Positions 18,929 to 29,252 of a DNA stretch of 64,000 nt are shown one piece after another. The stretch lies in contig JAFZWM010000008.1 of NCBI GenBank assembly GCA_017617315.1, forward strand, positions 1-64,000, in the 5' to 3' direction. Each line of letters starts with the position of its first letter. Within the stretch, counting starts at the first letter, position 1. The DNA is from Bacteroidaceae bacterium (lineage in GTDB: Bacteria; Bacteroidota; Bacteroidia; Bacteroidales; Bacteroidaceae). Made by a program: the position numbers and the translations under genes. The notes under the pieces were generated by a model, which saw nothing but the letters and a program-made list of their open reading frames with translations, searched no databases and had not been told where the DNA came from.

Positions 18929-20246
18929 CAACATACTTCTAAACTGGTGGGTTAACATCTGCAGGTTCTTGTGTGCCGCGGTGTTCCTGTTTTCGGGCTT
19001 CGTAAAGGCTGTCGACCCCGTAGGTACTCAGATTAAGTTTCAGGACTATCTTGCGGTGGTTGGAATGGAGAATACGATTCCCGACATGCTGCTGCTGTTC
19101 GGAGCTATCGGCCTTGCGATGTTCGAGTTTGTGCTGGGCATATACTTCCTGTTCGGCATCCGACGGAAGTTTGCGACTGTGCTGCTGCTGCTTTTCATGC
19201 TCGTGATGACGCCGCTGACGCTCTATCTGGCTATAGCCGACCCTGTTGAGGACTGCGGATGCTTTGGCGATGCCGTTAAACTGACAAACTGGCAGACATT
19301 CTACAAAAATTTAGTCTTGCTGGTGTGTGCGATTTCTCTTTACAGATGGTCGCTGAGGATGTTGAGATTCCTTACCGAGAGCACACAATGGCTCGTTTCG
19401 CTGTTCTCGATCGTGTATATTCTGGTAACATCGATATATAGCCTGAGATACTTGCCGATATACGATTTCAGACCGTACAAGGTAGGAGTGAATATTGCCA
19501 AGGACATGGAGATTCCCGAAGGTGCTCCGAGGGCAGAATACGAAACGACATTCTTCCTCGAGAAGAACGGAAAGGTTGAGGAATTCACGCTCGAGAACTA
19601 TCCCGACAGCACATGGAAGTTCATCGACAGCAAGTCGGTGCTGATAAAGCCGGGTTTCGAGCCAAAGATTCAGAACTTCTCGATATCAACATTGGCTGAT
19701 GGCGATGACATTACGGAAGATGTCCTTTCTTACGAAGGATACACGTTCCTGCTGATAGCTCCATATCTGGAGAAGGCAAGCGACAGTTCAATCGACTTGA
19801 TTAACGAACTGTACGACTACAGCCAGAAGTACGGCTATCGCTTTTTCTGCCTTACTTCATCAACGGGCAGTGCCATAGACAAGTGGGTAGATGAGACCGG
19901 CGCGGCATATCAGTTCTGCAATACCGACGCCACAACGCTGCAAACAATGATTCGTTCAAATCCGGGACTCATGCTCCTGAAGAACGGAACTATTATAAAC
20001 AAATGGTCGAGCGTTAGCTTGCCCGACGAGTACGAGCTTACCGCTCCGCTCGACAAACTGCCGATTGGCAAGATTCACAAGCACGGATTCTACGAAAAGA
20101 CTATGTGGATGTTTGCGTGGTATCTGATTCCGCTGCTGGTGCTTACCGTTCTCGACCGAATGGGATGGCTCGCAATGCTTGTGTACCGCCGTCGCAAACG
20201 CAGGAATTATTTAAAGAATTTATCTAACCTTTTAATAAAAAAGTAG
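18912..20246 (+). CDS. DoxX/MauE-type membrane protein with thioredoxin-like C-terminal domain
   Basis: 444 residues. The N-terminal half has a DoxX-like four-helix core (about 10-130: [19 protein letters not shown], then helices through [19 protein letters not shown]) with [20 protein letters not shown], the Cys motif of DoxX/MauE proteins that act with redox partners. A fifth hydrophobic segment follows near 155-175. Residues about 270-380 read as a thioredoxin-like fold ending in [15 protein letters not shown], but no CxxC is visible there. A last helix at about 400-420 has a basic tail. GTG start at 18912, overlapping the previous gene. Probably an envelope redox protein; role unknown. 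Confidence 0.75.
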   Translation: MKSQINNILLNWWVNICRFLCAAVFLFSGFVKAVDPVGTQIKFQDYLAVVGMENTIPDMLLLFGAIGLAMFEFVLGIYFLFGIRRKFATVLLLLFMLVMTPLTLYLAIADPVEDCGCFGDAVKLTNWQTFYKNLVLLVCAISLYRWSLRMLRFLTESTQWLVSLFSIVYILVTSIYSLRYLPIYDFRPYKVGVNIAKDMEIPEGAPRAEYETTFFLEKNGKVEEFTLENYPDSTWKFIDSKSVLIKPGFEPKIQNFSISTLADGDDITEDVLSYEGYTFLLIAPYLEKASDSSIDLINELYDYSQKYGYRFFCLTSSTGSAIDKWVDETGAAYQFCNTDATTLQTMIRSNPGLMLLKNGTIINKWSSVSLPDEYELTAPLDKLPIGKIHKHGFYEKTMWMFAWYLIPLLVLTVLDRMGWLAMLVYRRRKRRNYLKNLSNLLIKK

Positions 20247-20251
20247 AAAAA

Positions 20252-21013
20252 ATGAGACACAAAATTGTTGCTGGAAACTGGAAGATGAATAAGAATCTTC
20301 AGGAAGGCGTAGAGTTGGCAAAGGAGTTGAACACAATCTTGGCTGCTGACAAGCCAAATTGCGATGTAGTAATCTGCACTCCATTCATTCACTTGGCATC
20401 AGTTGCTCAGGTTCTTGACCAGAACGTAATCGGTCTTGGTGCTGAGAACTGTGCAGACAAGGCATCAGGTGCTTACACTGGCGAGGTTTCTGCCGAGATG
20501 GTTAAGTCAACAGGTGCACAGTATGTAATCCTTGGTCACTCAGAGCGTCGTGAGTATTATCATGAGACTCCAGAGATTTTGAAGGAGAAGGTGCTTCTTG
20601 CACAGGCTAACGGCTTGAAGGTTATCTTCTGCATCGGCGAGAGCTTGGCAGAGCGCGAGGCTAACAAGCAGAACGAGGTAGTAAAGGCAGAGCTCGAGGG
20701 CTCAGTATTCAATCTTTCTGCTGAGGATTTCTCAAAGATTATCATCGCTTACGAGCCAATCTGGGCTATCGGTACAGGTAAGACTGCTACTTCAGATCAG
20801 GCTGAGGAAATCCACGCTTACATCCGTTCAGTAATCGCTGACAAGTATGGCAAGGAAGTTGCAGAGAACATCTCAATCCTTTACGGTGGTTCTTGCAAGG
20901 CTTCAAATGCTCCTGAGCTGTTTGCTAAGCCAGATATCGATGGCGGCTTGATTGGTGGTGCTTCTTTGAAGGCTGCTGATTTCAAGGGTATCATTGATGC
21001 TTGGAAGAAGTAA
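20252..21013 (+). CDS. tpiA: Triosephosphate isomerase
   Basis: 253 residues. AGNWKMNK (substrate Lys), [11 protein letters not shown] (catalytic His), [15 protein letters not shown] (catalytic Glu and flexible loop) and YGGSCKASN / [13 protein letters not shown] (phosphate grip) are all intact. Codon use is more biased than in the neighbours, as for a highly expressed glycolytic gene. Confidence 0.97.
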   Translation: MRHKIVAGNWKMNKNLQEGVELAKELNTILAADKPNCDVVICTPFIHLASVAQVLDQNVIGLGAENCADKASGAYTGEVSAEMVKSTGAQYVILGHSERREYYHETPEILKEKVLLAQANGLKVIFCIGESLAEREANKQNEVVKAELEGSVFNLSAEDFSKIIIAYEPIWAIGTGKTATSDQAEEIHAYIRSVIADKYGKEVAENISILYGGSCKASNAPELFAKPDIDGGLIGGASLKAADFKGIIDAWKK

Positions 21014-21092
21014 TAACTGAATTTATGAAAAATAAGTGTTACAGGCTCGCGGCTATGCGCCCGCGCTTGTAGCACTTTTAACAGTATTAGGT

Positions 21093-21599
21093 ATGAGACT
21101 TATTTTGTCGGCTGTTTTATTAGTATTATCCACTTGCGCGTTTGCGCAGAACTCGTTCATAAACCATCTTGAAAAGAAGGAGGTGAACAGCGGAGTTGTA
21201 ACCGTTAACCAGAGCAAGGATATCGAGGCTCTTGTAAACGGCACGAGCACCGTGTGCCCTTCGGCCGCTTCGGAAACGACGTCGGCACAGACGGCAGAGA
21301 ACGGACTCGAGGCAACGCCCGACGGCAAGAAACTGAAGACATCGGGCTACCGCATTCAGGTCTATTCGGGTGGAAACTCACGAAACGCCAGAGCCAATGC
21401 CTATGCTGTTGCCGAAAAGGTAAAAAGAATGTTTCCCGAGCTGAACGTGTACACGCATTTTGCATCGCCGAGATGGATATGCCGCGCGGGCGACTTCAAG
21501 ACATACGAGGAAGCCAACGACGTGCTTCAGCAGATGCGCGAGACGGGCGCACTTACGGGAATTTCAATTGTTAAGGATCAAATCGTATTATCATTATGA
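21093..21599 (+). CDS. Exported SPOR-domain protein
   Basis: About 168 residues. The start at 21093 gives [19 protein letters not shown], a clean signal peptide; the in-frame 21036 start would place extra residues before it. After a low-complexity Thr/Ala/Glu stretch, the C-terminal SPOR domain (about 95-168) begins [15 protein letters not shown] and includes [23 protein letters not shown] domains bind denuded glycan at the septum. The stop overlaps folE by four bases (ATGA). Confidence 0.85.
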   Translation: MRLILSAVLLVLSTCAFAQNSFINHLEKKEVNSGVVTVNQSKDIEALVNGTSTVCPSAASETTSAQTAENGLEATPDGKKLKTSGYRIQVYSGGNSRNARANAYAVAEKVKRMFPELNVYTHFASPRWICRAGDFKTYEEANDVLQQMRETGALTGISIVKDQIVLSL

Positions 21600-22174
21600 C
21601 AGACGACAAGTTAGAGGAGTTGGCATATCACTACAAGAAGATTCTTACGCTTCTTGGCGAGGATGCCGAGCGTGAAGGTCTTGTAAAAACTCCTATGCGC
21701 GTTGCCAAAGCCATGGACACGCTTACGCGCGGCTACACAATGAACCCTGAGGATATTCTGAACTCTGCTAAGTTTAAGGAAGAGTACAGTCAGATGGTAA
21801 TTGTAAAGGACATCAATTTCTACTCAATGTGCGAGCATCACATCCTGCCTTTCTACGGAAAGGTTCATGTGGCTTACATTCCAAACGGATACATTACCGG
21901 ACTGAGCAAGATTGCGCGCGTGGTTGATGTATTCTCGCATCGCCTTCAGGTGCAGGAGCGTATGACTCTTCAGATTAAGGAGTGCATACAGAATGCCCTC
22001 AATCCGCTTGGCGTGATGGTTGTTGTTGAGGCTAAGCACATGTGCATGCAGATGCGCGGCGTGGAGAAGCAGAACTCGATAACCACTACGAGCGACTTTA
22101 CTGGCGCGTTTAATCAGGCAAAGACTCGCGAGGAGTTTCTCAACCTGATTCGCGGTTCTAAAAACGAATTATAA
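21596..22174 (+). CDS. folE: GTP cyclohydrolase I
   Basis: First step of tetrahydrofolate/pterin synthesis. 192 residues. [19 protein letters not shown] carries the zinc Cys and His; [21 protein letters not shown] and [16 protein letters not shown] (second zinc Cys) complete the active site. Its stop lies inside the convergent dnaG gene: both frames stop within the shared palindrome TTATAA (22169-22174). Confidence 0.96.
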   Translation: MTDDKLEELAYHYKKILTLLGEDAEREGLVKTPMRVAKAMDTLTRGYTMNPEDILNSAKFKEEYSQMVIVKDINFYSMCEHHILPFYGKVHVAYIPNGYITGLSKIARVVDVFSHRLQVQERMTLQIKECIQNALNPLGVMVVVEAKHMCMQMRGVEKQNSITTTSDFTGAFNQAKTREEFLNLIRGSKNEL

Positions 22175-24250
22175 GCAGTATTTTACAGTTCTGTCGCCAA
22201 GTTCCTTGGCGAGCAGATTCTGTATTTTTGACAGATTCTGGAACTGCTTCATAAGTTCGAACACGAGATTGCTGTCGTTGTTGATGGTGGCAATTTTCAT
22301 CTGCGTTTTTATGTCGTCCATCTTTCTTGTTATGAAGTCGTTCTTCAGGTCGTTGATGATGTGCGGAACGATGTCGAACAAGATTTCTTCATCGTTCAGA
22401 ATCTTCTGACCCTTAGAGTGATACTTGCTTAGCTGATAGCGGTCGCTTTGCAAATCGGCTGCAAGTATGCTTATTTCTTGGTTCGGGTGAAACCCGAAGA
22501 ATTTTTTAGCCGTGAAGCCCTCGTCGCCGAGGTGCTGTATTCCTTCGTCGAGAATCTGCTTGTATTTAGGATTTGTAAAACTCAGATTGTCGCGCTTGAA
22601 TTCTTCGGCGATGTATTCTATTACTGAAATCGGCTTTTCGTTTCCTTCCTCGTCTACATCCACATAGACATTTTTTTCTCCGTATCTTACTATGCAGGTT
22701 GCCAGCATCCTTTCTTTTGTCTCGGTGCTGTTGTTGGTCTTGCTGTTTATGAAATCGGCAATCTCCGCGTTCTGTGGCGTGATTAGCTGAGGCGCACCCT
22801 GCTCTTGCGCCTCTACAGCCTGTGTCTCCAACACCTCTGGCGGAACTGGCATCGGCTCGCCCGAAACCGCCGCATTTCCGTTTTCTTCGCGCTGCTTGCG
22901 AGCCTTCTCGGCGGCTGCCTGCTTCTCAGTCTGCTGCTTGTTTTGGATTCGGGCTTTGTTTACGGCATCTACGAGCACCATCTCGCTGATTTTCAGGAGC
23001 TGGGCACATTCGGTTATGTAGATGCTTCGGGTAACTCCTTCGGGAATTACCGAGATGCTTTTTACAATGTCGTTTATTACGTTGGCGCGCTTTATCGGGT
23101 CGTTGCCGGCCGATTGCAGCAAGTGGTTGGTAATGAATACGATGAAATCAGTCTGATTATTCTCTATGTATTCCTTGAACTCCGTTGCGTTATGCTTGCG
23201 CGCGAAGCTGTCGGGGTCTTCATCCTTTGGCAGAAGAAGGATTTTTACGTTCATTCCCTCGGCCAGAAGCATGTCAGTTCCTCGCTGGGTGGCATGGATT
23301 CCGGCATCATCGCCGTCGTAGAGAAGCGTGATGTTAGATGTAAATCTGTGCAGAAGACGCACCTGATCCATAGACAGAGCCGTGCCTGAGTTGGCCACTA
23401 CGTTCTCGATGCCGCACTGGTGCATCGAAATCACATCGGTGTAGCCCTCGACCATGTAAACGCGGTTTTCCTTGGCTATTGCCTTCTTTGCCTGATAAAG
23501 GCCGTAGAGTTCCCTTCGCTTGCTGTATATTGACGATTCGCTCGAATTGACGTATTTCTGATTTACGCCCTTTGTTGCAGCATCGAGCACACGGCCGCCG
23601 AAGGCCACAACCTTTCCGCTCACCGAAATCCACGGAAACATTACGCGTCCGCGGAAGGTGTCGTAGAGCGAGCCGTCGTCCTTCTGTTTGCAGATGCTTG
23701 TGGCAAGAAGGAATTTCTTGTCAAATCCGTGTGCGATAGCCTCTTTTGTAAGCGCGTCGAACGAGTTGAGGCTGAATCCGAGTTGGAACTTCTTTATGAT
23801 GTCGTCTCTGAATCCGCGCGACCTGAAGTAAGCCATTCCGATGGCCATTCCGTCGACGCTGTTGTAGAGATTTGAGTGGAAGTAGTCGCGCGCCCATTCG
23901 TTTACGATGAACATACTTTCGCGCTCGCTCTGCGCCTGCTTCTGCTCGGCTGTGAGTTCCTTCTCCTCAATCTCGATGTTGTATTTCTTGGCAAGCCATC
24001 GCAGAGCCTCGGGATAGGAGAACTGCTCGTGCTCCATCAGGAAATGAACCACGTTTCCGCCTTTTCCGCACGAGAAACACTTGCACACGCCCTTTGCCGG
24101 AGACACCATGAACGACGGCGTCTTCTCGTTGTGAAAAGGGCAGAGGCCCTTGTAGTTTGCTCCCGACCTTCGCAGCGTTACGAATTCGGAAACAACGTCA
24201 ACAATGTCGGCTGTGTTTATAATTTTATCGGCTGTGGCTTGATCAATCAT
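22169..24250 (-). CDS. dnaG: DNA primase
   Basis: 693 residues. The N-terminal CHC2 zinc ribbon (about 37-65: [15 protein letters not shown]...CFSCGKGG) is followed by the primase core and a Toprim domain ([17 protein letters not shown] and LLYDGDDAG, about 260-320). A charged Gln/Ala/Glu linker (about 430-490) leads to a C-terminal DnaB-binding-like region. It synthesises replication primers. Convergent with folE with a 6-bp overlap and no terminator between them. Its promoter element lies so close to the ATG that the mRNA may be leaderless. Confidence 0.95.
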   Translation of the reverse strand: MIDQATADKIINTADIVDVVSEFVTLRRSGANYKGLCPFHNEKTPSFMVSPAKGVCKCFSCGKGGNVVHFLMEHEQFSYPEALRWLAKKYNIEIEEKELTAEQKQAQSERESMFIVNEWARDYFHSNLYNSVDGMAIGMAYFRSRGFRDDIIKKFQLGFSLNSFDALTKEAIAHGFDKKFLLATSICKQKDDGSLYDTFRGRVMFPWISVSGKVVAFGGRVLDAATKGVNQKYVNSSESSIYSKRRELYGLYQAKKAIAKENRVYMVEGYTDVISMHQCGIENVVANSGTALSMDQVRLLHRFTSNITLLYDGDDAGIHATQRGTDMLLAEGMNVKILLLPKDEDPDSFARKHNATEFKEYIENNQTDFIVFITNHLLQSAGNDPIKRANVINDIVKSISVIPEGVTRSIYITECAQLLKISEMVLVDAVNKARIQNKQQTEKQAAAEKARKQREENGNAAVSGEPMPVPPEVLETQAVEAQEQGAPQLITPQNAEIADFINSKTNNSTETKERMLATCIVRYGEKNVYVDVDEEGNEKPISVIEYIAEEFKRDNLSFTNPKYKQILDEGIQHLGDEGFTAKKFFGFHPNQEISILAADLQSDRYQLSKYHSKGQKILNDEEILFDIVPHIINDLKNDFITRKMDDIKTQMKIATINNDSNLVFELMKQFQNLSKIQNLLAKELGDRTVKYCL

Positions 24251-24255
24251 GTTGG

Positions 24256-24263
24256 CAAAGATA
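24256..24263 (-). promoter_or_regulatory. -7 element of dnaG, five bases before the ATG
   Basis: TATCTTTG on the minus strand ends five bases before the start codon (24250), so transcription should start at or next to the ATG. No strong -33 TTTG was found. Confidence 0.5.
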
Positions 24264-24343
24264 GTGCTAATTTTGTTATCAGATTAGGATTTCTAACCAA
24301 ATGATGTCAAAAAAATCCCTTTTATCGAAAAAACATCAAAAAG

Positions 24344-24375
24344 TTTGCTGATGACATAATATTTCATTATTTTTG
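24344..24375 (+). promoter_or_regulatory. Promoter of rpoD
   Basis: TTTG at 24344-24347 and TATTTTTG at 24368-24375 with a 20-base gap; the rpoD ATG follows 50 bases later. The dnaG promoter faces the other way in the same 175-bp gap. Confidence 0.72.
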
Positions 24376-24425
24376 CTCGTCTTTATAAAACCGTAATATA
24401 GTGCGGTTGTAAAATCTATCGTTAT

Positions 24426-25286
24426 ATGCATCAGTTAAAGATTAACAAAAGTATCACCAACCGAAGCAGTGCTGCTTTGGACAAGTACCTGTCTGAAATC
24501 GCCAAGGAACCGCTTCTTACAGTAGATGAGGAAGTTGAGTTGGCACAGCGAATTCATTCGGGCGACAAGGAAGCGTTGGACAAGCTTGTACGCTCAAACC
24601 TTCGTTTTGTCGTGTCTGTGGCAAAGCAGTATCAGAACGGTGAACTGACACTTTCTGACTTGGTAAACGAGGGTAATGTAGGCTTGATTAAGGCTGCCGA
24701 AAAATTTGACGAGACACGCGGTTTCAAGTTCATTTCATACGCCGTGTGGTGGATTCGTCAGAGCATTATGCAGGCTCTTGCAGAGCAGTCTCGCCTTGTG
24801 CGCCTTCCGCTTAATCAGGTTGGTCTTCTGAACAAGATTAACAAGACAATTGCCGATTTTGTTCAGGAACACGAGCGCCAGCCATCTCTGCACGAACTGG
24901 CAAGGCTTGTCGATGTAGACGAAAGCAAGATTGCTGAGACACTAAGCGCGTCAAGTCGTGGAGCATCGCTCGATGCACCTTTCCAGGACGGCGAAGAAAA
25001 CAGTCTTATCTCAGTGCTTTCAGACGACAATGCGCCTGCGGCAGACAACGGCATGGATCTTGAATCGCTCAGCACAGACCTTGAGCAGATTCTGAAAGAA
25101 CTGAAGCCTCGTGAAATCCAGGTGCTTAAGATGAGTTTCGGTATCGGCTGCAACGAAAAGACTCTCGAAGAGATTGCCGACACTCTTGGACTGACCCGAG
25201 AGCGCGTGCGTCAGATTAGAGAAAAGTCGTTGAAGAAGTTGCGCGATACGGCAGGTGCTGACATGTTGCGTAAGTATTTGGGCTAA
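24426..25286 (+). CDS. rpoD: Primary sigma factor (sigma-ABfA type)
   Basis: 286 residues, the short form typical of Bacteroidota that lacks region 1.1. Region 1.2 (LDKYLSEIAKEPLLT), region 2 (VNEGNVGLIKAAEKFDETRGFKFISYAVWWIRQSIMQAL), region 3 (LVRLPLNQVGLLNKINK) and region 4 (LTRERVRQIREKSLKKLR) are complete. It should recognise the TTTG/TAnnTTTG promoters annotated here. Confidence 0.95.
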   Translation: MHQLKINKSITNRSSAALDKYLSEIAKEPLLTVDEEVELAQRIHSGDKEALDKLVRSNLRFVVSVAKQYQNGELTLSDLVNEGNVGLIKAAEKFDETRGFKFISYAVWWIRQSIMQALAEQSRLVRLPLNQVGLLNKINKTIADFVQEHERQPSLHELARLVDVDESKIAETLSASSRGASLDAPFQDGEENSLISVLSDDNAPAADNGMDLESLSTDLEQILKELKPREIQVLKMSFGIGCNEKTLEEIADTLGLTRERVRQIREKSLKKLRDTAGADMLRKYLG

Positions 25287-25290
25287 TTTT

Positions 25291-26751
25291 ATGATGATTA
25301 AAAAGTTACTGGCAGCCTTTGCGGGCTGCCTTTTAATTTCAACAAACGCGGCAGCACAGACAACTGTTCACATTCCCTCGGCAAGCGAGGTGGGTGCACT
25401 TGTCTGTCCCGACACGATAGCCGAGGTAAGCGCTCCTTTCGAGATGCCTCGCATCGACCGCCCTGTCTTTCCGTCAAGGTCGGTTAACATCGCAAAGAGC
25501 GGAGCAAAGAAGAACGTGCTCTGCACGGCGGTGATACAGAAATGTATAGACAAACTCTCGGCCAAGGGCGGCGGACGCGTCGTCATCCCAGCCGGAACGT
25601 GGCTCACAGGCCGCATCACTCTGAAAGACAACGTTGAACTGCATTTGCAAGAAGGAGCAGTCCTCCAGTTCAGCGACAAGATAAAGGATTATCTGCCAGC
25701 CGTCTTCACCCGAAACGAAGGCGTTGAGCTTTACTCGCTCGGTTCGCTCATCTATGCCAACGGCGCAAAGAATATAGCCCTCACGGGAAAAGGCAGACTC
25801 GTTGGACCGGGCAAGGAGAACGAGATTTACGCCCAGCGAATGGACGGCATAGTAATCGAGAACTTCATCAGACTCGACAGCCCGGTAGAGAAGCGTGTTT
25901 TCGACGGGAAGAGTCTGAAGGACAATCCTACGGTTACGTTCAACGGCACGGAAGAGAAGAACATGAATGCAATCTTTCTTCCGATGTTCTTTGCTCCGAT
26001 GAACTGCAAGAACGTGCTTGTCGAGGGCGTTACGTTCGAGAATTCAATCTTCTGGAACATCGTTCCGGTTTATTGCGAGAACGTTATAATCCGTGGCTGC
26101 TCGGTTGACAGTAATGGCGGAAGAACCGATGGCATAGACATAGAGTCGTCTAAGAATGTGCTCATTGAATACGTTACGCTTGCCTGTGGCGACGACTGCT
26201 TTACGATTAAGTCGGGTCGTGCCGAGGACGGACTGAGAGTGAACAAGGCATCAGAAAACATCGTGATAAGACATTGCCTTGCGCAGCGAGGCCCCGGCGG
26301 AATGACCATCGGAAGCGAGACAGCCGGATGGGTTCGCAACGTGTATATGCACGACTGCGTGTTCCATTCTCCGCTCAACGGCTTCTATTTCAAAACCCGA
26401 AGAAACCGCGGCGGTGGCGGCGAGAACATGACTTTCGAGCGCATCAGAATGATATCGCCAAAGCGCGCCTTCCGTTGGGATATGCTCGGCTCGCCGATGT
26501 ATATGGGCGAACTTGCAAACCGACTTCCAATCCGTCCGATTGTGCCGCTCACTCCGGCATATCGCCACTTTACGATGAACGAGATTCTGGTTGAAAAGTG
26601 CAAGACACTCATTGCGGCAACCGGAATTCCCGAAAGTCCGGTTGAGGACGTGAAAATATCGAATCTCGAAGCACGATGCGACGAGGAGCTCGAACTTAGC
26701 GATGTCCTCAGCTTATCGATGAAGAATTGTGTTATTAACAGCAAAAAATAA
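25291..26751 (+). CDS. Exported glycoside hydrolase family 28 (polygalacturonase-like)
   Basis: 486 residues from the ATG at 25291 (MMIKKLLAAFAGCLLIS, a signal peptide); the upstream in-frame start at 25255 overlaps rpoD. It is a beta-helix protein. GH28 blocks are seen in order: GGRTDGIDIES (first acid), CGDDCFTIKSGR (the Asp pair) and QRGPGGMTIGSE. Other members have His after the Gly in this last block (GHGG); here the codon at 26293-26295 is CCC, Pro335. The FYFKTRRNRGG region fits the late Arg/Lys motif. Likely acts on pectin like the PL9 enzyme, if still active with Pro at that position. It lies between rpoD and cysS without SusC/D genes. Confidence 0.85.
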   Translation: MMIKKLLAAFAGCLLISTNAAAQTTVHIPSASEVGALVCPDTIAEVSAPFEMPRIDRPVFPSRSVNIAKSGAKKNVLCTAVIQKCIDKLSAKGGGRVVIPAGTWLTGRITLKDNVELHLQEGAVLQFSDKIKDYLPAVFTRNEGVELYSLGSLIYANGAKNIALTGKGRLVGPGKENEIYAQRMDGIVIENFIRLDSPVEKRVFDGKSLKDNPTVTFNGTEEKNMNAIFLPMFFAPMNCKNVLVEGVTFENSIFWNIVPVYCENVIIRGCSVDSNGGRTDGIDIESSKNVLIEYVTLACGDDCFTIKSGRAEDGLRVNKASENIVIRHCLAQRGPGGMTIGSETAGWVRNVYMHDCVFHSPLNGFYFKTRRNRGGGGENMTFERIRMISPKRAFRWDMLGSPMYMGELANRLPIRPIVPLTPAYRHFTMNEILVEKCKTLIAATGIPESPVEDVKISNLEARCDEELELSDVLSLSMKNCVINSKK

Positions 26752-26763
26752 AAACAAAAATAT

Positions 26764-28248
26764 ATGGAACAGAATCTTTTGATTTACAATACGCTCACCC
26801 GAACAAAGGAGCTTTTCAAGCCCTTTACTCCCGGAAGAGTGGGAATGTATGTGTGCGGCCCTACGGTTTATGGCGACGCGCATCTGGGACACGCACGTCC
26901 TGCAATCACATTCGATATTCTTTTTCGCTACTTGCAGCACATTGGCTACAAGGTTCGCTATGTTCGCAACATTACCGATGTAGGTCATCTTGAGCACGAT
27001 GCCGACGAGGGCGAGGACAAGATTGCAAAGAAGGCTCGCCTTGAGCAGCTCGAGCCTATGGAGGTGGCTCAGTATTACACCAACCGTTTCAATGCGGCAA
27101 TGGCTAAGCTGAATGTACTTCCGCCAAGCATCGAGCCTCACGCAACAGGCCATATCATTGAGCAGATTCAGCTCGTTAAGGAGATTATGGACAACGGATA
27201 TGCCTACGAGAGCCAGGGTTCTGTATATTTCGATGTTGCAAAGTACAACAAAGACCATAAGTACGGTATCCTTTCGGGTCGCGACCTTGAGAATGTGAAG
27301 GACAACAGCCGCGAGCTCGACGGACAGAGCGAGAAGCGCAATCAGGCCGACTTCGCCCTTTGGAAGTGCGCTCAGCCTGAGCACATCATGCGCTGGCCAA
27401 GTCCTTGGAGCGACGGATTCCCGGGCTGGCATTGCGAGTGTACTGCCATGGGACGCAAGTATCTGGGCAGCCACTTCGATATTCACGGCGGTGGAATGGA
27501 CTTGATTTTCCCTCACCACGAGTGCGAGATTGCGCAGGCCGTTGCAAGTCAGGGCGACCAGATGGTTCACTACTGGATGCACAACAATATGATTACCATC
27601 GATGGAAAGAAGATGGGCAAGAGCTACAACAACTTCATCACGCTCGACCAGTTCTTCACGGGCGACCATCCGTTGTTGCAGCGTCCTTACTCGGCAATGA
27701 CTATCCGTTTCTTCATCCTTCAGGCTCAGTATCGCAGCACCGTAGACTTCAGCAACGATGCTCTTCAGGCTGCCGAGAAGGGTATGCAGAGACTCTTCGA
27801 GGGTCTTGATGCTCTCGACCGCATCGTTCCGTCGGCATCAGGCTCGGTTGAGATGAAGTATGTTGACGAGCTTCGCCAGAAGTGCTACGACTCTATGAAC
27901 GACGACCTTAACACGCCAATCGTCATCAGTCTGTTGTTCGATGCCTGCCGCGTAATCAACACAATCGTTGACAAGAAGGCAACCATCACAGCCGATGTTC
28001 TCGAAGCATTGAAGCAGTTGTTCCACACATTCGTGTTCGACATTCTCGGACTGAAGAAGGAAGAGGGCGGCAACAGCGCACGCGAGGAGGCTTTCGGCAA
28101 GGTTGTTGACATGCTTCTTGAGCAGCGTGCCAAGGCAAAGGCTAACAAGGACTGGGCAACAAGCGATGCCATCCGCGACAATCTGGCAGCCCTCGGATTC
28201 GAGATTAAGGATTCGAAGGACGGCGCTACTTGGAAGTTGAACAAATAA
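26764..28248 (+). CDS. cysS: Cysteinyl-tRNA synthetase
   Basis: 494 residues. [15 protein letters not shown] is the HIGH region; the zinc ligands are in [16 protein letters not shown] and [20 protein letters not shown] is the KMSKS loop with Gly in place of Ser. It starts 12 bases after the GH28 stop. Confidence 0.96.
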   Translation: MEQNLLIYNTLTRTKELFKPFTPGRVGMYVCGPTVYGDAHLGHARPAITFDILFRYLQHIGYKVRYVRNITDVGHLEHDADEGEDKIAKKARLEQLEPMEVAQYYTNRFNAAMAKLNVLPPSIEPHATGHIIEQIQLVKEIMDNGYAYESQGSVYFDVAKYNKDHKYGILSGRDLENVKDNSRELDGQSEKRNQADFALWKCAQPEHIMRWPSPWSDGFPGWHCECTAMGRKYLGSHFDIHGGGMDLIFPHHECEIAQAVASQGDQMVHYWMHNNMITIDGKKMGKSYNNFITLDQFFTGDHPLLQRPYSAMTIRFFILQAQYRSTVDFSNDALQAAEKGMQRLFEGLDALDRIVPSASGSVEMKYVDELRQKCYDSMNDDLNTPIVISLLFDACRVINTIVDKKATITADVLEALKQLFHTFVFDILGLKKEEGGNSAREEAFGKVVDMLLEQRAKAKANKDWATSDAIRDNLAALGFEIKDSKDGATWKLNK

Positions 28249-28262
28249 AAAATCATCTTGAT

Positions 28263-28457
28263 ATGTACAACATAAGTAAGTATTTCATGATTGCGTCTGC
28301 AATCTTCAGCCTGATATGCTGCGGCGGTGCGGTGTGGGCTGGCATCAAGCTGAACAACGACAGTTCGTGCTATTTCATGGCATTGCTGTTCTTTGTGGCT
28401 TTCGTTTGGCTTTCTCTGTCTATCAAGAAGATGGGCAGCGATAAATCGCAAGACTGA
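28263..28457 (+). CDS. Small two-helix membrane protein
   Basis: 64 residues from the ATG at 28263, 14 bases after cysS; an in-frame start at 28230 would overlap cysS. Two hydrophobic segments (YFMIASAIFSLICCGGAVWAG and CYFMALLFFVAFVWLSLSI) are separated by a short KLNNDSS turn and followed by a charged tail. No family recognised. It ends the cysS unit before a strong terminator. Confidence 0.6.
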   Translation: MYNISKYFMIASAIFSLICCGGAVWAGIKLNNDSSCYFMALLFFVAFVWLSLSIKKMGSDKSQD

Positions 28458-28489
28458 TTAGTTGTATATCATTGTTGAATAAAAATAAA

Positions 28490-28527
28490 GAGTCCTCCAA
28501 TGACCAACATTAGAGGACTCCTTTTTT
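28490..28527 (+). terminator. Terminator of the cysS unit
   Basis: GAGTCCTC (28490-28497) pairs with GAGGACTC (28513-28520), extended by AATG/CATT past one mismatch; a T run follows to 28527. Confidence 0.9.
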
Positions 28528-28717
28528 TCGAAATAAACAAGAGTGTTGCACAAATTAAGGTTTAGGTTGCAAAACTATCATAAAAAAACTAATCACTAAT
28601 AATTACATATCTATGAATCTAATTCCTATCTATTGTGATGACACGCCAATGACATGTTTGTGACATCAGAAATCATTTTTTTTTATTTTTTTGAGTTGAT
28701 AGAAGTCTGGTTAAGAT

Positions 28718-28748
28718 TTTGGATTATGCAATATTTTGTCTATTTTTG
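28718..28748 (+). promoter_or_regulatory. Promoter of the AT-rich lipoprotein pair
   Basis: TTTG at 28718-28721 and TATTTTTG at 28741-28748, gap 19 bases. The start codon is at 28839. The remainder of the gap 28528-28838 is AT-rich and shows no other signal. Confidence 0.65.
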
Positions 28749-28838
28749 TTCAGAATATTGGTTTTAGCGTTTTGTCGCTATTGGTAACAACTGTCAAAAA
28801 CAAAGATTTATACTGTTTGAAACATTCTTAGTAGTCAA

Positions 28839-29222
28839 ATGAAAAAAATCGTATTGCTCTTTTTCATGGTTCTATTTGTAAGTTGCCATGGGGATTTTGT
28901 TGAATTGAGTGATAAATATGTGTATTGCGAGTATACCATTGCCAAGTCTCCAAGTAAATCAAGGTGGACTTCGGATGGCAAGTATATACCATACACTGTA
29001 GTTATTGATCGGAAAGTTACGAACTTTAGTCATGATGATGATTACATAATTGCACATCGGATAGGGTATCGTAATTATGAAAAGCTACATGACTATTGGA
29101 TTATAAGGCTTGCTGATGATAAGATATGGGGACCATTATCCAAAGATTCTTTCGACATAATGTGCAAGGAACAAAATGTGCAGATTAGTTTGGATCCAAA
29201 ATATGATACAGATGCAGAATAA
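28839..29222 (+). CDS. Small AT-rich lipoprotein of unknown function
   Basis: 127 residues. MKKIVLLFFMVLFVSC is a lipoprotein signal (lipobox FVSC), followed by HGDFVEL. The rest is polar and Tyr-rich (DKYVYCEYTI, DDDYIIAHRIGYRNYEKLHDYW), consistent with a small beta-rich periplasmic domain. Base composition is far more AT-rich than the cysS or recQ genes and resembles the variable parts of the RHS cassettes at 39.5-43.4 kb. No family recognised. Confidence 0.65.
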   Translation: MKKIVLLFFMVLFVSCHGDFVELSDKYVYCEYTIAKSPSKSRWTSDGKYIPYTVVIDRKVTNFSHDDDYIIAHRIGYRNYEKLHDYWIIRLADDKIWGPLSKDSFDIMCKEQNVQISLDPKYDTDAE

Positions 29223-29252
29223 TTCTGTGGTTACTAATTGGCTTAAAAAAGT

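Noticed and set aside
22805..23389. 194-codon open frame opposite dnaG
   Set aside because: It lies entirely within dnaG on the other strand; the dnaG frame has all primase domains, and the opposite frame shows no recognisable protein features.
28230..28262. Longer start for the small membrane protein after cysS
   Set aside because: It would overlap the cysS end by 19 bases and adds charged residues; the ATG at 28263 starts cleanly before the first helix.
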